64,000 nt of DNA from Conchocele bisecta (lineage: Eukaryota; Mollusca; Bivalvia; Lucinida; Thyasiridae), in assembly GCA_029237695.1 (NCBI GenBank), contig CM055265.1, positions 117,154,067 to 117,218,066 on the forward strand. The letters are read 5' to 3'. Shown here in pieces: positions 11,130-22,435 of the stretch; the stretch's first letter is position 1, and every line of letters begins with the position of its first letter. Under the pieces are notes generated by a model that ran no database searches, was not told the origin of the DNA, and saw only the letters and a program-made list of their open reading frames with translations. Position numbers and translations under genes: made by a program.

Positions 11130-11860
11130 ACAATAAGTCCTTAAACCATGGTTTGGAGCTTAAACCCTAGTTTAGGCTCCTCAAACCCTAGTTTGGGCTA
11201 GCCAAATGCACGATAATTCACTAAACCCCAGTTTGAGAGTCTAAACCATGGCTTAGGCAATTATTGTGCATTTGGTCAGAAACTGCCGTTTGAGATCGTA
11301 ATCCAATACAAAGCCTAAACCCTAGTTTGGACCCAAAACATAGTTTAAGATAAAAACTGCCAATCGTGATCCCAAACGGTAGTTTTCTTAAACCCTATGT
11401 TTGGACAATTATTGTGCACTTGGCGGCTCAAACCACCGTTTAGACTCTCAAACTAGGGTTTCTGATAGCTTAAACCACGGTTTGAGCACTAACCCCAGTT
11501 TAGACTTCCCAAACCCTAGTTTAGGCTCGCCAAATGCACAATAATTCACTAAACCCAAGTTTGAGAGTCTAAACCATGGTTTAGTCCCAAACCCCAGTTT
11601 GAGCAATTATTGTGCATTTGGCCAGAAACTGCCGTTTGAAATCGCAATCCAATAACAAGCCTAAACCCTAGTTTGGACCCAAACCATAGTTTAAGATAAA
11701 AACTGCCAATCGTGATCCCAAATGGTAGTTTTCTTAAACCCTTGTTTGGGCAATTATTGTGCACTTGGCGGCAGAAACCACCGTTTAGACTCTCAAACTA
11801 GGGTTTCTGATAGCTTAAACCACGTTTTGATCTTAAAACAGGGTTTAGGCTCAATACATT
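11130..11860. repeat. AAACC/GGTTT dyad field, duplicated ~320 bp block
   Basis: More than twenty short near-palindromes of the form AAACCnnGGTTT or AAACCCTAGTTT (such as TAAACCATGGTTTAG) are packed into about 0.73 kb. Between them lie CAATTATTGTGCATTTGG and its inverse. A ~320 bp block starting GCCAAATGCACGATAATTC near 11,200 is repeated from about 11,526. No protein explains it: the frame at 11,549-11,764 is a product of the repeat. Confidence 0.85.
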
Positions 11861-12600
11861 TATGGTTTTCATTGGACGAATGTTTCTTAATGTCTAGTTT
11901 TGATTGGCTGACAGAAATTCCTTCGCGCTGGTCGGATAATTTGGAAAGTCGGGTTTTCATTGACTGACGCATTTTCACGCGTCTGCAACAACAATTGAAT
12001 GCTGAAATGGTGACAAAAATTAACAAAGAATATTTTAATAATTGCAAAAATAATGTTGTCTTATCATAACACGAATGTGAACATGTTTTCTTACTCTCTT
12101 GCCTGTCATAATCAGCATATTTTCCCAATTTATGAACAGTAGCTGCATATTATAGGTGCCAAACTGTGACGTCAGTTAAGAAGAGTGACCTTAGAACATA
12201 TGTTTCCAATGTATACGCTACTCATAATAATTATTGTACTTTCACATTCAGCAGATTGTTACTAATAAACATAACAAATGCCGTATTGACTCAACGACCA
12301 CCAGCGTATGGCCTGATCAGACAGCCGGGAAGCGTATTGTAATATTGGGCTATACTGGTGGGCTATATCGTAAGGTCCTTGCTGTATAATCACCAATTGA
12401 CAATAAACATCCGGTACACCTTGGTGCAAACAATTAACTGTTTGTCGTCTTGTGATAAATATTGTGTTGTATTATAGTGTATGCTCAAGGACCAGTAGGC
12501 CTATTGCTGAATAAGCATTACCATGTGTTATCAAAATTAAACATGATGTCATAAACGCAGTAATTATCAATCCACGCTGATCAGAATATCTACAATCGGT
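11861..12600. other. no recognisable gene
   Basis: A minus-strand open frame at 11,793-12,128 (111 codons) spans the end of the dyad field. It shows one hydrophobic stretch (LLKYSLLIFVTISAFNCC) but no recognisable domain, and I do not call it a gene. From about 12,300 the first degenerate satellite-like units (GTGTAGTGCCTGATCAGC) appear. Confidence 0.5.
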
Positions 12601-13832
12601 AGATCAGTATAGTCCTTGATAAACTTGCATATATACACAGGCTGCTGAGAATATCACCAAATTGTAGACCAGTGTAGTGCCTGATCAGCATGCTCATCAA
12701 CTTGGGACGACCACACTATCGCTAATATGTACACCAGTGTAGTCTCTGAGCAGTCTGCATATCCAGTTGGGTTGATCAGACTATCAGAAATCTGTACAAC
12801 GGTGTAATCCCTGAGCAGCAGGCATATCTAGTTGGGTTGATCAGATTATCAGTAATCTGTACACCGGTGTAGTCCCTGAGCAGCCGGCATATCTAGCTAG
12901 GTTGATCAGACTATCAGTAATCTGTACACCGGTGTAGTCCCTGAGCTGCCGGCATATCTAGCTAGGTTGACCAGACTATCGGTAATCTTTACACCGGTGT
13001 AGTCCCTGAGCAGCCGGCATATCCAGTTGGGTTGATCAGACTATCAGAAATCTGTACAACGGTGTAGTACCTGAGCAGCAGGCATATCTAGTTGGGTTGA
13101 TCAGACTATCAGTAATCTGTACACCGGTGTAGTCCCTGAGCAGCCGGCATATCTAGCTAGGTTGATCAGACTATCAGTATTCTGTACACCGGTGTAGTCC
13201 CTGATCAGGCGGCATGTCTAGCTAAGTTGTTCAGACTATGGGTAATCTGTACACCAGTGTAGTCCCTGTGAAGCCGGCATATCTAGCTAGGTTGATCAGA
13301 CTATCATTAATCTGTACACCGGTGTAGTCCCTGAGCAGCTGACATATCTAGCTAGGTTGACCAGACTATCGATAATCTGTACACCGGCGTAGTCCCTGGG
13401 CAGCCGGCATATCTAGCTAGGTTGATCAGACTATCAGTAATCTGTACACCAGTGTAGTCTCAGAGCAGCCGGAATATCTAGTTGGGTTGATCAGACTATC
13501 AATAATCTGTACACCAGTGTAGTCCCTGAGCAGCCGGCATATCTAGCTAGGTTGATCATACTATCAGTAATCTGTACACCAGTGTAGTCCCAGAACAACT
13601 GGTATATCCAGTTGGATTGATCAGACTATCAGTATTCTGTACACCGGTGTAGTCCCAGAGCAGCCGGCATATCCAGTTGGGTTGATCAGACTATCAGTAA
13701 TCTGTACACCGGTGTTGTCCCTGAGCAGCGGCCATATCTAGCTAGATTTATCAGACTATCGGTAATCCGTACACCGGTGTAGTCCCTGATCAGGTGCCAT
13801 ATCTACCTAGGTTGATCAGGCTACTGACACTA
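12600..13832 (+). repeat. 65 bp satellite array, left block (about 18 units)
   Basis: The unit can be read from GTTGATCAGACTATCAGTAA, then TCTGTACACCGGTGTAGTCC, CTGAGCAGCCGGCATATCTA and GCTAG. I counted 65 bp from one GTTGATCAGA to the next. The array shows two alternating subtypes (GCTAGGTTG and GTTGGGTTG) in small higher-order blocks. Confidence 0.92.
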
Positions 13833-13834
13833 TA

Positions 13835-13856
13835 TAAGTAAGTAAGTAAGTAAGTA
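13835..13856 (+). repeat. (AAGT)n microsatellite, possible LINE tail
   Basis: About five AAGT units begin at the left edge of the insertion. On the opposite strand they would form a simple-repeat 3' tail, as many non-LTR elements have. Confidence 0.85.
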
Positions 13857-14529
13857 ATTTGTTTATTATAGTGACATGTGTAAACGTACAAGAATAAATA
13901 TAACATTGATAATCATACTAATTACACCCGGCCAATTGGACCTATATGTCACCTTGTTGCAACATAAATGTTTCACTTGATTCAAATAACGTTTGGTGTT
14001 TGCAGAACATGAGTTTCTGGTTGTATGCATTTGCCGGACAATGACCGGACCAACGCTCAGCCCCCGACCCACGGTCACAATAGCTTACGGAACATTTTAC
14101 TCATCAATACTGACAGCATTGATGCCTTAATGCGACCGTATTCTGTACAAATGCGTGAGCAGGTGGATTAGCAGGTTCGGGATTTCCAGCAAATACATGC
14201 GACCGAATTATACAATTGGCTTGTCGATGACCAGTGTAGTTTTTAATCGATATGCGTGTATACGCAGTTCGATTCGAAGCTAAACTGTCAATTGGCTAGT
14301 ATTATTGAACAGAGCAAAGTTCAATCATGCCGTGTTACTAATCAGCATAATCTGGATTTACTCTGGTCACAAAGGAAAGAAATAGGTGTATACGTCTGTC
14401 GCTGAGTGAGGTATTGTGGAATAATAACTGGTGAGTAAATGTGTGTGTGTCATCCTAATTAATCACATAGCATTTGACGACTTTCACTTGTGATAGTGTA
14501 CTTGTACTTATATTGTCAAATTAAGGGTT

Positions 14530-14730
14530 TATTTGTGAACAGTGTATATGCTCATCAGCATACGGATCACCGCAGTCTGATGACGAAATAAACTGCTCAA
14601 TAAATATAACACATACACACCAGACCAATGCGATGCGATATGTTGACCTACAATATATACCCTGACCAATCCGCACTGGCACGCTGGCTGATCCGGGTCT
14701 ACACTACTTGCCCTGTTGTATGGTAACCTC
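14530..14730 (-). repeat. palindromic MITE-like repeat of the GACCAGTG family
   Basis: GACCAATGCGATGCGATATG, then CTGACCAATCCGCACTGGCA and CTGATCCGGGTCTACACT, resembles the palindromic family best seen at 20,455-20,512. The family recurs at about 26.2, 38.15, 49.4, 51.95 and 57.0 kb. Confidence 0.45.
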
Positions 14731-14787
14731 ATTTTCGGTTTGATATTATTGATTTAAGATGGTTATTGTGATCAAAGATTGTAGGAT

Positions 14788-16620
14788 TTAGTTGTAAATG
14801 ATGTTTCGGCGTCTCAGATATGCTTTCACAATATATTTGCTTATTTGTCTAGCACAGTTCTGAATAAGAAAGCGAAGTTTATCTGTATCACTTAGAGTTG
14901 TGAAGTTAACTGCTGTATTTAGGTAATTAAAAAGGTTTGTTCTTATGTCTGTATACAGTTCACAGTGTAGAATGAAGTGAGTTTCACTCTCTACTGCCTG
15001 CAGATAACAAAATCTGCATAACCGCTGGTCGGGGGTTTCACCTATATATCGTCCTGTTTCGATTCTTAGCGGGAGTATACCGCACCGGAATTGTGCCAGT
15101 AATGACCGTTCATATTTCTTCATGGAGAGCTGCAGGTACTGTTCTTGTTCGAAGCATGTTTTGTATGTAATATATGTTCTTAGTTCAGGAACTTTAGTCA
15201 CGCTTTGTTGCCAAATATTCGAGTAATAGTTTTTGATATGTGTCTTTGCAACAGTAAGATTTACCACCATTTTGTTGTCATAGTAGTTTGTCAAATTCAA
15301 TTTGGTAAACACTTCACGCAATTCACTGCACCAATTGTTTTCACAAAGTATATAATCTCTTGTGAATGCGCGTTTTGTTATTCTATTGTCATCAAATTTA
15401 TTCAATCTGTTCCAGCAACGGATCATGGATAGCCATCGACGGTAGTTACTTGGGAGCCAACCAATGTCTCCGGTGATTTCCAAAATTGGTGCGAATCGGT
15501 GGACTCCCATGTAATAACGTATGGCTCTATTTTGAACGTTGTCTATTGATTGGTAAGATTTGTAGCCCCATACACCTGATGAGTAATCCAGAATGGGTAT
15601 CACACACGATTCGTATACCTTTTCAAATGATTTAAGGCCGAACTCTTTAATATAATGTATTTTCGAGATAATTTTCCCAAGAGCTCTGCCGGCGCCTTTC
15701 GATAACGTCTCTGCGTTAAATGTAAAATTACACTTGTAATGGAATGTTACACCAAGATATTTGTATGTATCGACTGTTTCCAGGATATTTTGTCCTATTC
15801 TAAAAATGTGGTTGGTTTGGGGAGCGCGTCCTTTTCGAAAATGCATGCATTTGGATTTGTTAGTGTTTATGAGCACTCTCCATCGTTTGCACCAGTCATG
15901 GAGCTTGCTTGGCATGAGTTGGAGATCCGTTTCTGACTTCGCAAGTAGCACAATATCGTCCGCGTATAGTAATATAGACAATGTATTGTCATCCAGTTGG
16001 CATCCAAGGTCAAGGTCATTTATCTCTTTGACAAGGTCATTTGCAAATATGGAGAACAGTGTTGGAGACAGGTTGTCACCTTGCTTGACACCGGTCTTGC
16101 AGTCAAATCATTCCGTTAGTTTGTCATTTATCCGTACACACGATGTAGAATGTCTATATATGCTTTTGATCGAGTCGTATATTTTCCCATCAATGTTGTT
16201 CAGGAGCAGTTTGAACAGCATCATGTCTCGGTCTATGAAGTCAAAACATTTACGGAGATCTATATATGCAGCAAATACTGAAGGATTGTTTCGCACAACA
16301 CTGCTGAGAGTATATACATGATCTTCACACGATCTGTTCTTTCTGAACCCATTTTGCTCATCCGCCAACATCCCATTTCCCTCTAAATATTGTGTCAATC
16401 GTTTGTTAATAAATGCACTATACAGTTTGCTCACACATGACAATAGACTAATTCCTCTATAATTCATTGGAATACGTGGCGCTGTCTTTGAGGATCGGAT
16501 AAATTATGGCCTTTCTCCATGTTGAAGGGATTATACTCTTGTCAAATATTAACTGGAATAATTGGTGTAATGTTACAATCACCTGTGGGAATTTGAGCAC
16601 ACTGTAAGGGATATATATTA
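14788..16620 (-). pseudogene. LINE reverse transcriptase with C-terminal zinc-knuckle region
   Basis: The coding runs high to low. It begins with a partial N-terminal RT segment (FDKSIIPSTWRKAIIYPILK, 16,620-16,470), followed by a one-base frameshift near 16,460. Next comes a frame with NYRGISLLSC, the template-binding NGFRKNRSCEDHVYTL and motif A YIDLRKCFD. An in-frame TGA lies at 16,108-16,110. The same frame then continues with GVKQGDNLSPTLFS, the catalytic YADD (ILLYADDIVLLAKSE), thumb and connection, and a C-terminal CRFC-HFILHC knuckle ending at 14,788. The family usually has an upstream endonuclease ORF, which is absent, so this is a 5'-truncated copy. With one stop and one frameshift in about 600 codons it is fairly young. 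The clade is uncertain; I and Jockey relatives are possible. Confidence 0.85.
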
Positions 16621-16733
16621 GCCAATATATGAATATGTGTTTACTGTATATAATGATTTTTTTAAATTTTAGTGAAATAATATCATCAATAATAATAAAC
16701 AGCAAACAAATGTTTTATTCATCCCGGGAATTA

Positions 16734-16890
16734 ATGAAGGGGGTTTTGTCCACCCTGTAAAAATCATGAAGGGGGTTATGTCCACACTGTACAAATCATG
16801 AAGGGAGTTATGTCCACCCTGTCAAAATCATGAAGGGGGTTTTGTCCATGTTGTCATTTTCACACGAAGAGGGTTATGTCCAAGGGTGTT
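16734..16890 (+). repeat. 32 bp minisatellite
   Basis: About four units of ATGAAGGGGGTTATGTCCAC plus CCTGTACAAATC are present. The last ones are degenerate (CGAAGAGGGTTATGTCC, GGGTGTTTTGTCC). The array lies at the 5' side of the LINE insert. Confidence 0.85.
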
Positions 16891-16906
16891 TTGTCCTACA
16901 TTCACA

Positions 16907-17345
16907 TTGTATACGAGCGTAGTCCCTGATCAGGCGGCATATCTTAGCTAGGTTTATCAGGCTACCGACACTATGTATACCAGTGTAGTCCCTGATCAGG
17001 CGGCACATCTAGCACAGTTGATCAGGTTACCGACACTATGTATATCAGTGTAGTCCCTGATCATGTGGCATATCTAGCACAGTTAATCAGTTTACCGACA
17101 CTATGCATACCAGCGTAGTCCCTGATCAGGCAGCACATCTAGTTAGGTTGATCAGACTACCGACACTATGTATACCAACGTAGTCCCTGATCAGCCTCCA
17201 TATCTAACTAGGTTGACCAGACAACCGGCACCATGTACTGCAGCACATGCACTAGTAGTCCCTGATCAGCTTGCATATTTACCAAGGCTGTTTAGACTAC
17301 CGGCAATATGTACATCAGTGTAGTCCCTAATCAGTCTGGATACAG
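16907..17345 (+). repeat. 65 bp satellite array, right block (about 6-7 units)
   Basis: The unit AGTCCCTGATCAGGCGGCAT, then ATCTAGC-AGGTTGATCAG and ACCGACACTATGTATACC, matches the left block. This block uses the TGATCAGGCGG variant. It is the continuation of the array after the LINE insert. Confidence 0.9.
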
Positions 17346-19230
17346 TAGGGATTCTACATAAATATATTTTGGCTGACATAAATAATTAATTTTTATGGCG
17401 ACATTTTGCAAAATTATGTTCGGTTGGTATAAACATATGCATTTACTGCATTCGCATTTAAACATGTACATAGGTAATAGTTTGGATTGGATTGAAAGCT
17501 TATACAACTTATTGACATCCTCTCCAAAACATTATGCAACATTTACATTGGCGACTTGTGAAGTGATTACATTACATTGTTCATACATGTGTACACGGTT
17601 AACTGTGCATGCGAAATAGTGTTAGATACCAGTACTTTCATCGAGGTATGCAATATAGAAGTTTCTACTTACTGTGTCATAATATTAAACATTATTTTTT
17701 ATTATATTAATTATTGATCAGAATCCGTTGAGAAATGACCCGGTGAGTCAGTTTTCAACGAGGGTCAACATTTAATGCTACACCTGTGTTGAACCTTATA
17801 TGTCACAGAAACGAATATATCACACGTGTGAAGTATGTGTGCGAATGCGTCACATATTTCGGTGAATACTGGCCGAATTCGGCCGAATACATCACAAACC
17901 GAAAATCTCACTCAAATATTTTTCCACTTGTTGGTATAAACGAATATGTCACACAATCGCAAATTTCAAACTTGACCGAATATGGTCATATCATTATCAA
18001 ATCGAATGTATCGACAAGACGATCACTTTGGAGCATTTAGTGTCGAAATCTGATCATTACGTAATCCAAGATGACCGCCGAAAAATCAAACGGTCATTAT
18101 TTTATTAGAGATTTCTTATTTTCATGAACCGCCTGGCTGATACTGGACAAACTTACAGTTATGATCCGTGGGTGAAGACTTTTCATATATGTTAAAATGC
18201 AGATCATCGCATAATCTAAAATGGCCGCAGTCAAAAAGTATGTCAAATTCTTAAAAAAAATCTTTCGATGACGGATTTCGATGACACTTGGTTGGAATGA
18301 TCGATATTTAACGCTGTTTCAGATTTGTTCAAATGGTGGCCCCTGGGTCAAGAAAGGGCGGGCCGGAGGGGTCAAGTAGGGGTCAAATTTCAGATTTTAC
18401 CGTTTATGGTCATGTCATATATCAACTCAAAGGTATCGACAAGACGATCACTCTGGAGAATTTTTGGTCGAAAGTTTATTAGTGATTTCAAGCGTCTTTG
18501 CATTGTGCATCAGACTGTCTGTTATTATACCGTTTATCATTTATTCATATTTGTTCTGCATCACCTTTGTTAATGCTGTTTTATAAGCATTATACTGTTT
18601 ACATTGTTCTCAATTTTTATGTTTCAAGCCAACTATTACTATGGTGGACAGAAAAATTTTGATGGTATATATACATGTCTGGACCATTTCTGACTTACTT
18701 TATAATTTGGATAATAATTTCAGGTGAGCGAAGCAGGCCCATTTGATTGTTATATTGCTTTTTAATCTCCATGTCTGTGACATAGAGTCTATCGCATGAA
18801 ATGTAAACTTCTATGATAATAGTAACTAAATATAAAACATTATGGTACAAATTGTTAACCGATGGTCAGTTTCGCCTGTTCAATATTTACATGTCCAATG
18901 TTCCAATCATTGGGTGTTCTATTTATATGATTAAAATCAAATTAAGATCAGCTTTAGATTTTAAAAGCATATTATATCACCAGTCAATGTATATTCCCGT
19001 ACCACTTCCCTCCATGGAAGTAGCGGGACTTTATCTGGGCATACTGGGCATACACCGGGGCTTTAACAGCCGATGATGTCCCGCACTGCGGTGACATTAC
19101 ATGTTCTCTAACTGTTGCTAAATTTGTGCTGCGACGTTCACCATTTGGCCCTGCACTGCGGGGAATTTTACCTGGACATTTACTGGACTTAACAGCATAA
19201 TTATTTAAAGACCCTCTATTTCTTGGGGGC
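17346..19230. other. AT-rich stretch with a short direct duplication, no gene
   Basis: GTATCGACAAGACGATCACT occurs at about 18,008 and again near 18,432. Around both copies TATGGTCAT and TCATTATCAAATCG / TCATATATCAACTC also match, which marks a diverged repeat at about 425 bp spacing. Open frames at 17,395-17,619 and 18,813-19,076 have no motif. A 15-base G run stands at 19,231-19,245. Confidence 0.5.
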
Positions 19231-19442
19231 GGGGGGGGGGGGGGGAATTTAGTACTAATTACACAGATATTATGGCATCATTTTCAGACATATTTTACAT
19301 TCGAATGCATGCATGCCCCTTTAAACTGTGACCTTGCGGAATGCATCATCACTATCATAAGCTGGGTGTAATTTAAAAGTTACATACGCTTATTCGGCTT
19401 TACTTAAATATACAAATACAAAAGGCATGACCTAATGTATTT

Positions 19443-19495
19443 ATGTAAGACCGTGAAAAAGGCACTCACACTCAGCCTTTTTCATGGTCTTACAT
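19443..19495. repeat. 21 bp stem hairpin
   Basis: ATGTAAGACCGTGAAAAAGG plus C pairs with GCCTTTTTCATGGTCTTACA plus T. There is one G-T type mismatch and an 11-base loop (ACTCACACTCA). It could be a tiny MITE or a foldback precursor. No further context supports an RNA gene. Confidence 0.8.
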
Positions 19496-19689
19496 ACCGG
19501 CTTCGTGCGATAGGAGAATGAAATAGCTAGGTTAAATTTTACTGCCTCATTACCTCCTTCATTTAATGTACATATTTTGATTGTATGGCAGATATTAGTA
19601 AATTAGGAAACAAACTTGCCCCGCCATTTTTTGGCTCAAATGCCCGGGTTTGGAAGGTCATCGAGCCAATTCCTACCATTAAATATAAG

Positions 19690-19797
19690 ATAATAAAAGC
19701 ACTCGTATTTTTTAGAACTGGTGGAATAGTGACACAAGTATATACTTATTTAATTGATATAAAAAACATTTTGTGCCTAAAGAGTGGGCATGTACCT
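19690..19797 (+). repeat. partial copy of the TTAA-flanked MITE (right end)
   Basis: The end TTTGTGCCTAAAGAGTGGGC, then ATGTACCT followed by TTAA, matches the right end of the complete copy at 26,965-27,467. The left end is not present. Confidence 0.7.
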
Positions 19798-20019
19798 TTA
19801 ACCAACAACACATACTTCTTAGTAGGGAGTTATGTTTTGATCTATAATAAGTAACTTTCATCTTAAGATACGCAAAGTGCATGCTACGAAGCGTGCCGCC
19901 ATGTGTACACCAATAAATCGCGCGATAGTCAAGTAGGCTTAATTTGCCATTATATGAGATATGTGGCTGTGACTGGATGAATGGGGCTTATGCAACCAGT
20001 GATGTGATGTATTGGTGTG

Positions 20020-20240
20020 TAGCGGCATATCAACAGCTAATGTCATTTAAGGTAGGGTCAACGGGTTCGATCCCTCATTCGGTCCCAAAATCGGAACGGA
20101 ATATTTACATATCAGCCCTGGAATTAGAATAACCTGACATGGTAGCAGGCCCATACCACACCAAAGTCACTTGGCCCCTTCCTTCCCCTAAAGTAATAGG
20201 ATTGCGTATAATCGTATTATTCATATAAGTGGTGTAACCA
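20020..20240 (+). repeat. SINE-like dispersed repeat, copy with clear B box
   Basis: GGGTCAACGGGTTCGATCCC matches the polymerase III B box (GGTTCGANTCC). It is followed by GGAATATTTACATATCAGCC and the shared CACACCAAAGTCACTTGGCC body. No good A box or cloverleaf can be drawn, so I treat it as a SINE and not a tRNA. Confidence 0.6.
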
Positions 20241-20267
20241 GATTCAACGTTAATGTTGAATCCAGAA

Positions 20268-20410
20268 CGTTAAATAGTAATGTCCGTTAAAATTTTAAGG
20301 AAATACAGTTATCGCCCATGATATCAGTGTGGAAATTTACGTCTGATATAAAATGTATAATAATGTCAATCAATAAGTGGGGTAATGGTGAATTGATGTT
20401 TATTTTGCCT
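20268..20410 (-). repeat. internal part of the TTAA MITE family, reversed
   Basis: TAAATAGTAATGTCCGTTAA through AAGTGGGGTAATGGTGAATT is the reverse complement of about 27,030-27,175 with moderate divergence. Neither terminus is present. Confidence 0.7.
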
Positions 20411-20454
20411 TTAAATTACCCATCGCATTCTCACACCTGGCACCCACTTTGCGA

Positions 20455-20512
20455 CCAGTGTAGATCCCGATCAGCATGTGCATCCGCACAGTCTGATCAG
20501 GATCTGCACTGT
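20455..20512. repeat. palindromic MITE (GACCAGTG family), best copy
   Basis: GACCAGTGTAGATCCCGATC folds back on GTCTGATCAGGATCTGCACT. Related pieces occur through the window (14.6, 26.2, 38.15, 49.4, 51.95 and 57.0 kb). The 65 bp satellite shares GTGTAGTCCCTGATCAG with it. Confidence 0.7.
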
Positions 20513-20759
20513 TTGTGACAAAATTCTATTTTAACCGCCAATATCTGACAACAAAATGTAAAATGTTTTAAATTTACAATGAACATCTCATGGTTAATGG
20601 AATAGTCTAAAATATAACATGGAATATTCCATCTCAGTTACTTGGTGTTGAAAGGGTTATAATGAATACAAGTGCAGGAGGCAACTACTAAACTAAGCAG
20701 AGCAATATACGCCCGATGGTAGCTTTGAATGAAACATTGACATTTAACATATTCGTTTA

Positions 20760-21265
20760 ACAAGAGTTGTTTTCAGCATTCTAGCGCCAACTGTTCTCGA
20801 GTTATTGAGTCGAACTTTTATTGCCCTAGGTCACCCCGCGACCTTGACCTTTGACCTACTGACCTCAAATCAATAGGGGTCATCTGCTGGTCATGACTAA
20901 CTTGAAAACCAATACTGGGCATCCTAGGTCATGGCGTTCTCGAGTTATAGAGCGGCAACTGTTTTATTGTCTAAAATCAAAGCGATTTTGACCTTTGACA
21001 CACTGTAGTCAAGTCAAATTGGTCATACACTGGTCGTTACTGACCTGCATATCAAGTTTGAGGATCCTATGTCAAGATTATTTTGGGGCAAACCAAATCA
21101 CTAACGGACGGACAGACGATAAGCACCATAACATGATACTCCCCTACCCAGGCGAAATACGACCATGGTCAACCATGGTCAACCACTGCCAAGCACAGTT
21201 GACGGACGGACTGACGGACGGGACGGACGGACGCGGACGGACGGACGGACGGACGGAGACAGACG
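20760..21265 (+). mobile_element. MITE/Pearl-like element ending in (ACGG)n
   Basis: AGAGTTGTTTTCAGCATTCT and CTCGAGTTAT open it. CCTTGACCTTTGACCTACTG, GGGGTCATCTGCTGGTCATG and CCTTTGACACACTG follow. It closes with ACCATGGTCAACCATGGTCA and an ACGG tract at 21,199-21,262. Tandem GACCTTGACC blocks plus a tetranucleotide tract are the hallmark of Pearl-type bivalve repeats. The exact family is inferred. Confidence 0.6.
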
Positions 21266-21344
21266 TTAAGGTAGTACGCGTAAATTCATCATCAGTAATA
21301 ATCTGACGTAACTTCCGGCACGCGCGTGACCAATTCTTGGGTCC

Positions 21345-21535
21345 AGGCCCAATTCTCGGGCTCACGTCCCATGTTCGGGGTGTCCCCGTTTTCGGGCTCA
21401 GGCGCCATTTATGATATTATGCCGCTTTTCGGGCATTGGCCCCTAGAATGGGGACTGATATCCCTCAAAACGGGACGTAAGCCCCATTTTCGCGGCTCAG
21501 ACCCAGTTATCGGGCTTGCCCATCCCATTTTAGTA
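21345..21535 (+). repeat. GC-rich degenerate ~25 bp tandem repeat
   Basis: Units resembling CCCATTTTCGGGCTCAGGC are repeated (CCCAATTCTCGGGCTCACG, CCCATGTTCGGGGTG, CCCATTTTCGCGGCTCAGAC). This makes a GC-rich island in AT-rich DNA and an open frame (21,326-21,538) that only reflects the repeat. Confidence 0.65.
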
Positions 21536-21539
21536 TAAA

Positions 21540-22435
21540 AGGACTGGATTTTTCACCATTCCTCACTCTGGCAAAGTAAAATCTCAAGACAACGTCTCCA
21601 CGCTAATTTCCGTGAAAAATGCACAAAAACATAGCAGTAAGCTGATTTAAATTCTAGTTCTCATAGCAAGAACCGTTTAATATTTAGACTAATGGTGATG
21701 TCTAGCCAGAGTCACTTTTGGACATTACTCTATATTTAAATAGATATAACGTTTTATGCAATAATTGCACCATTGCGAGTCACATGGACCTCCTGTCATA
21801 CACACTGATGAATAACTGGTTTGTTCATGCACAGCTGTCTTCACGGCAATACTTCGACTGGTATTAGATGGCCAACTTACTGATATATATATATTACGCT
21901 AGACATTTAGGCCTTGCATAGATTAATCACATTACCGTCCATTGCGGGTTTTAAGAAACAGTCGTATGCACAACCGCGTTATTATAGTTAGTCTACAGTG
22001 TATTTCCAAAAGTACGTTACTTGTGCCACTCACTTGAACCGTCTCGTGAACATTTGTTGTTTTAGTCATTAAAAGCTAAATAAATAGTTTAAAGTTTATC
22101 CAATCTGTTATAAATACGTTCCCTGGACTGTCAGCCTGCATCAGTACCCGTGTTCCCGTCCCTACAGATGGGCAGCCGCTAAACCAGATCTGGGAGACAC
22201 AGGCTACAGGCTACACGAGTGTTTGATGATACTGGGGTATACAGTGGTACTCGCATAGCAAGGGTTTAGTCCAACGGCCAAGGGTACAGCAAACAGCTGG
22301 TTTGGTACAGCGACTCTTAACAACCCATACAGCATAGGCAGGGTCCAAACGGGGCCATACCATACGCACCACTACCGGCGCGTAACAATATCACCCTAGT
22401 GCACTTATTATTATGCTCCACCACGATAATGGAGG
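21540..22435. other. no recognisable gene
   Basis: No coding frame, repeat or hairpin above background was found by reading. Confidence 0.5.

Larger units (their letters stand above)
13833..16906 (-). mobile_element. 3 kb insertion with a non-LTR retrotransposon in the satellite
   Basis: The satellite stops mid-unit after GACACTAT and resumes mid-unit at about 16,907 with TGTATACGAGCG. The insert starts with an (AAGT)n tract on the plus strand, which reads as a (CTTA)n tail on the minus strand, the strand of the reverse transcriptase. It may be one 5'-truncated LINE or a composite, because a palindromic MITE-like stretch (14,530-14,730) and a 32 bp minisatellite (16,734-16,890) lie inside. 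No clear target duplication is visible. Confidence 0.65.

Noticed and set aside
11793..12128. 111-codon minus-strand ORF as a gene
   Set aside because: Its C-terminal third is dyad-repeat sequence and the rest has no recognisable domain. Length alone is not convincing in this composition.
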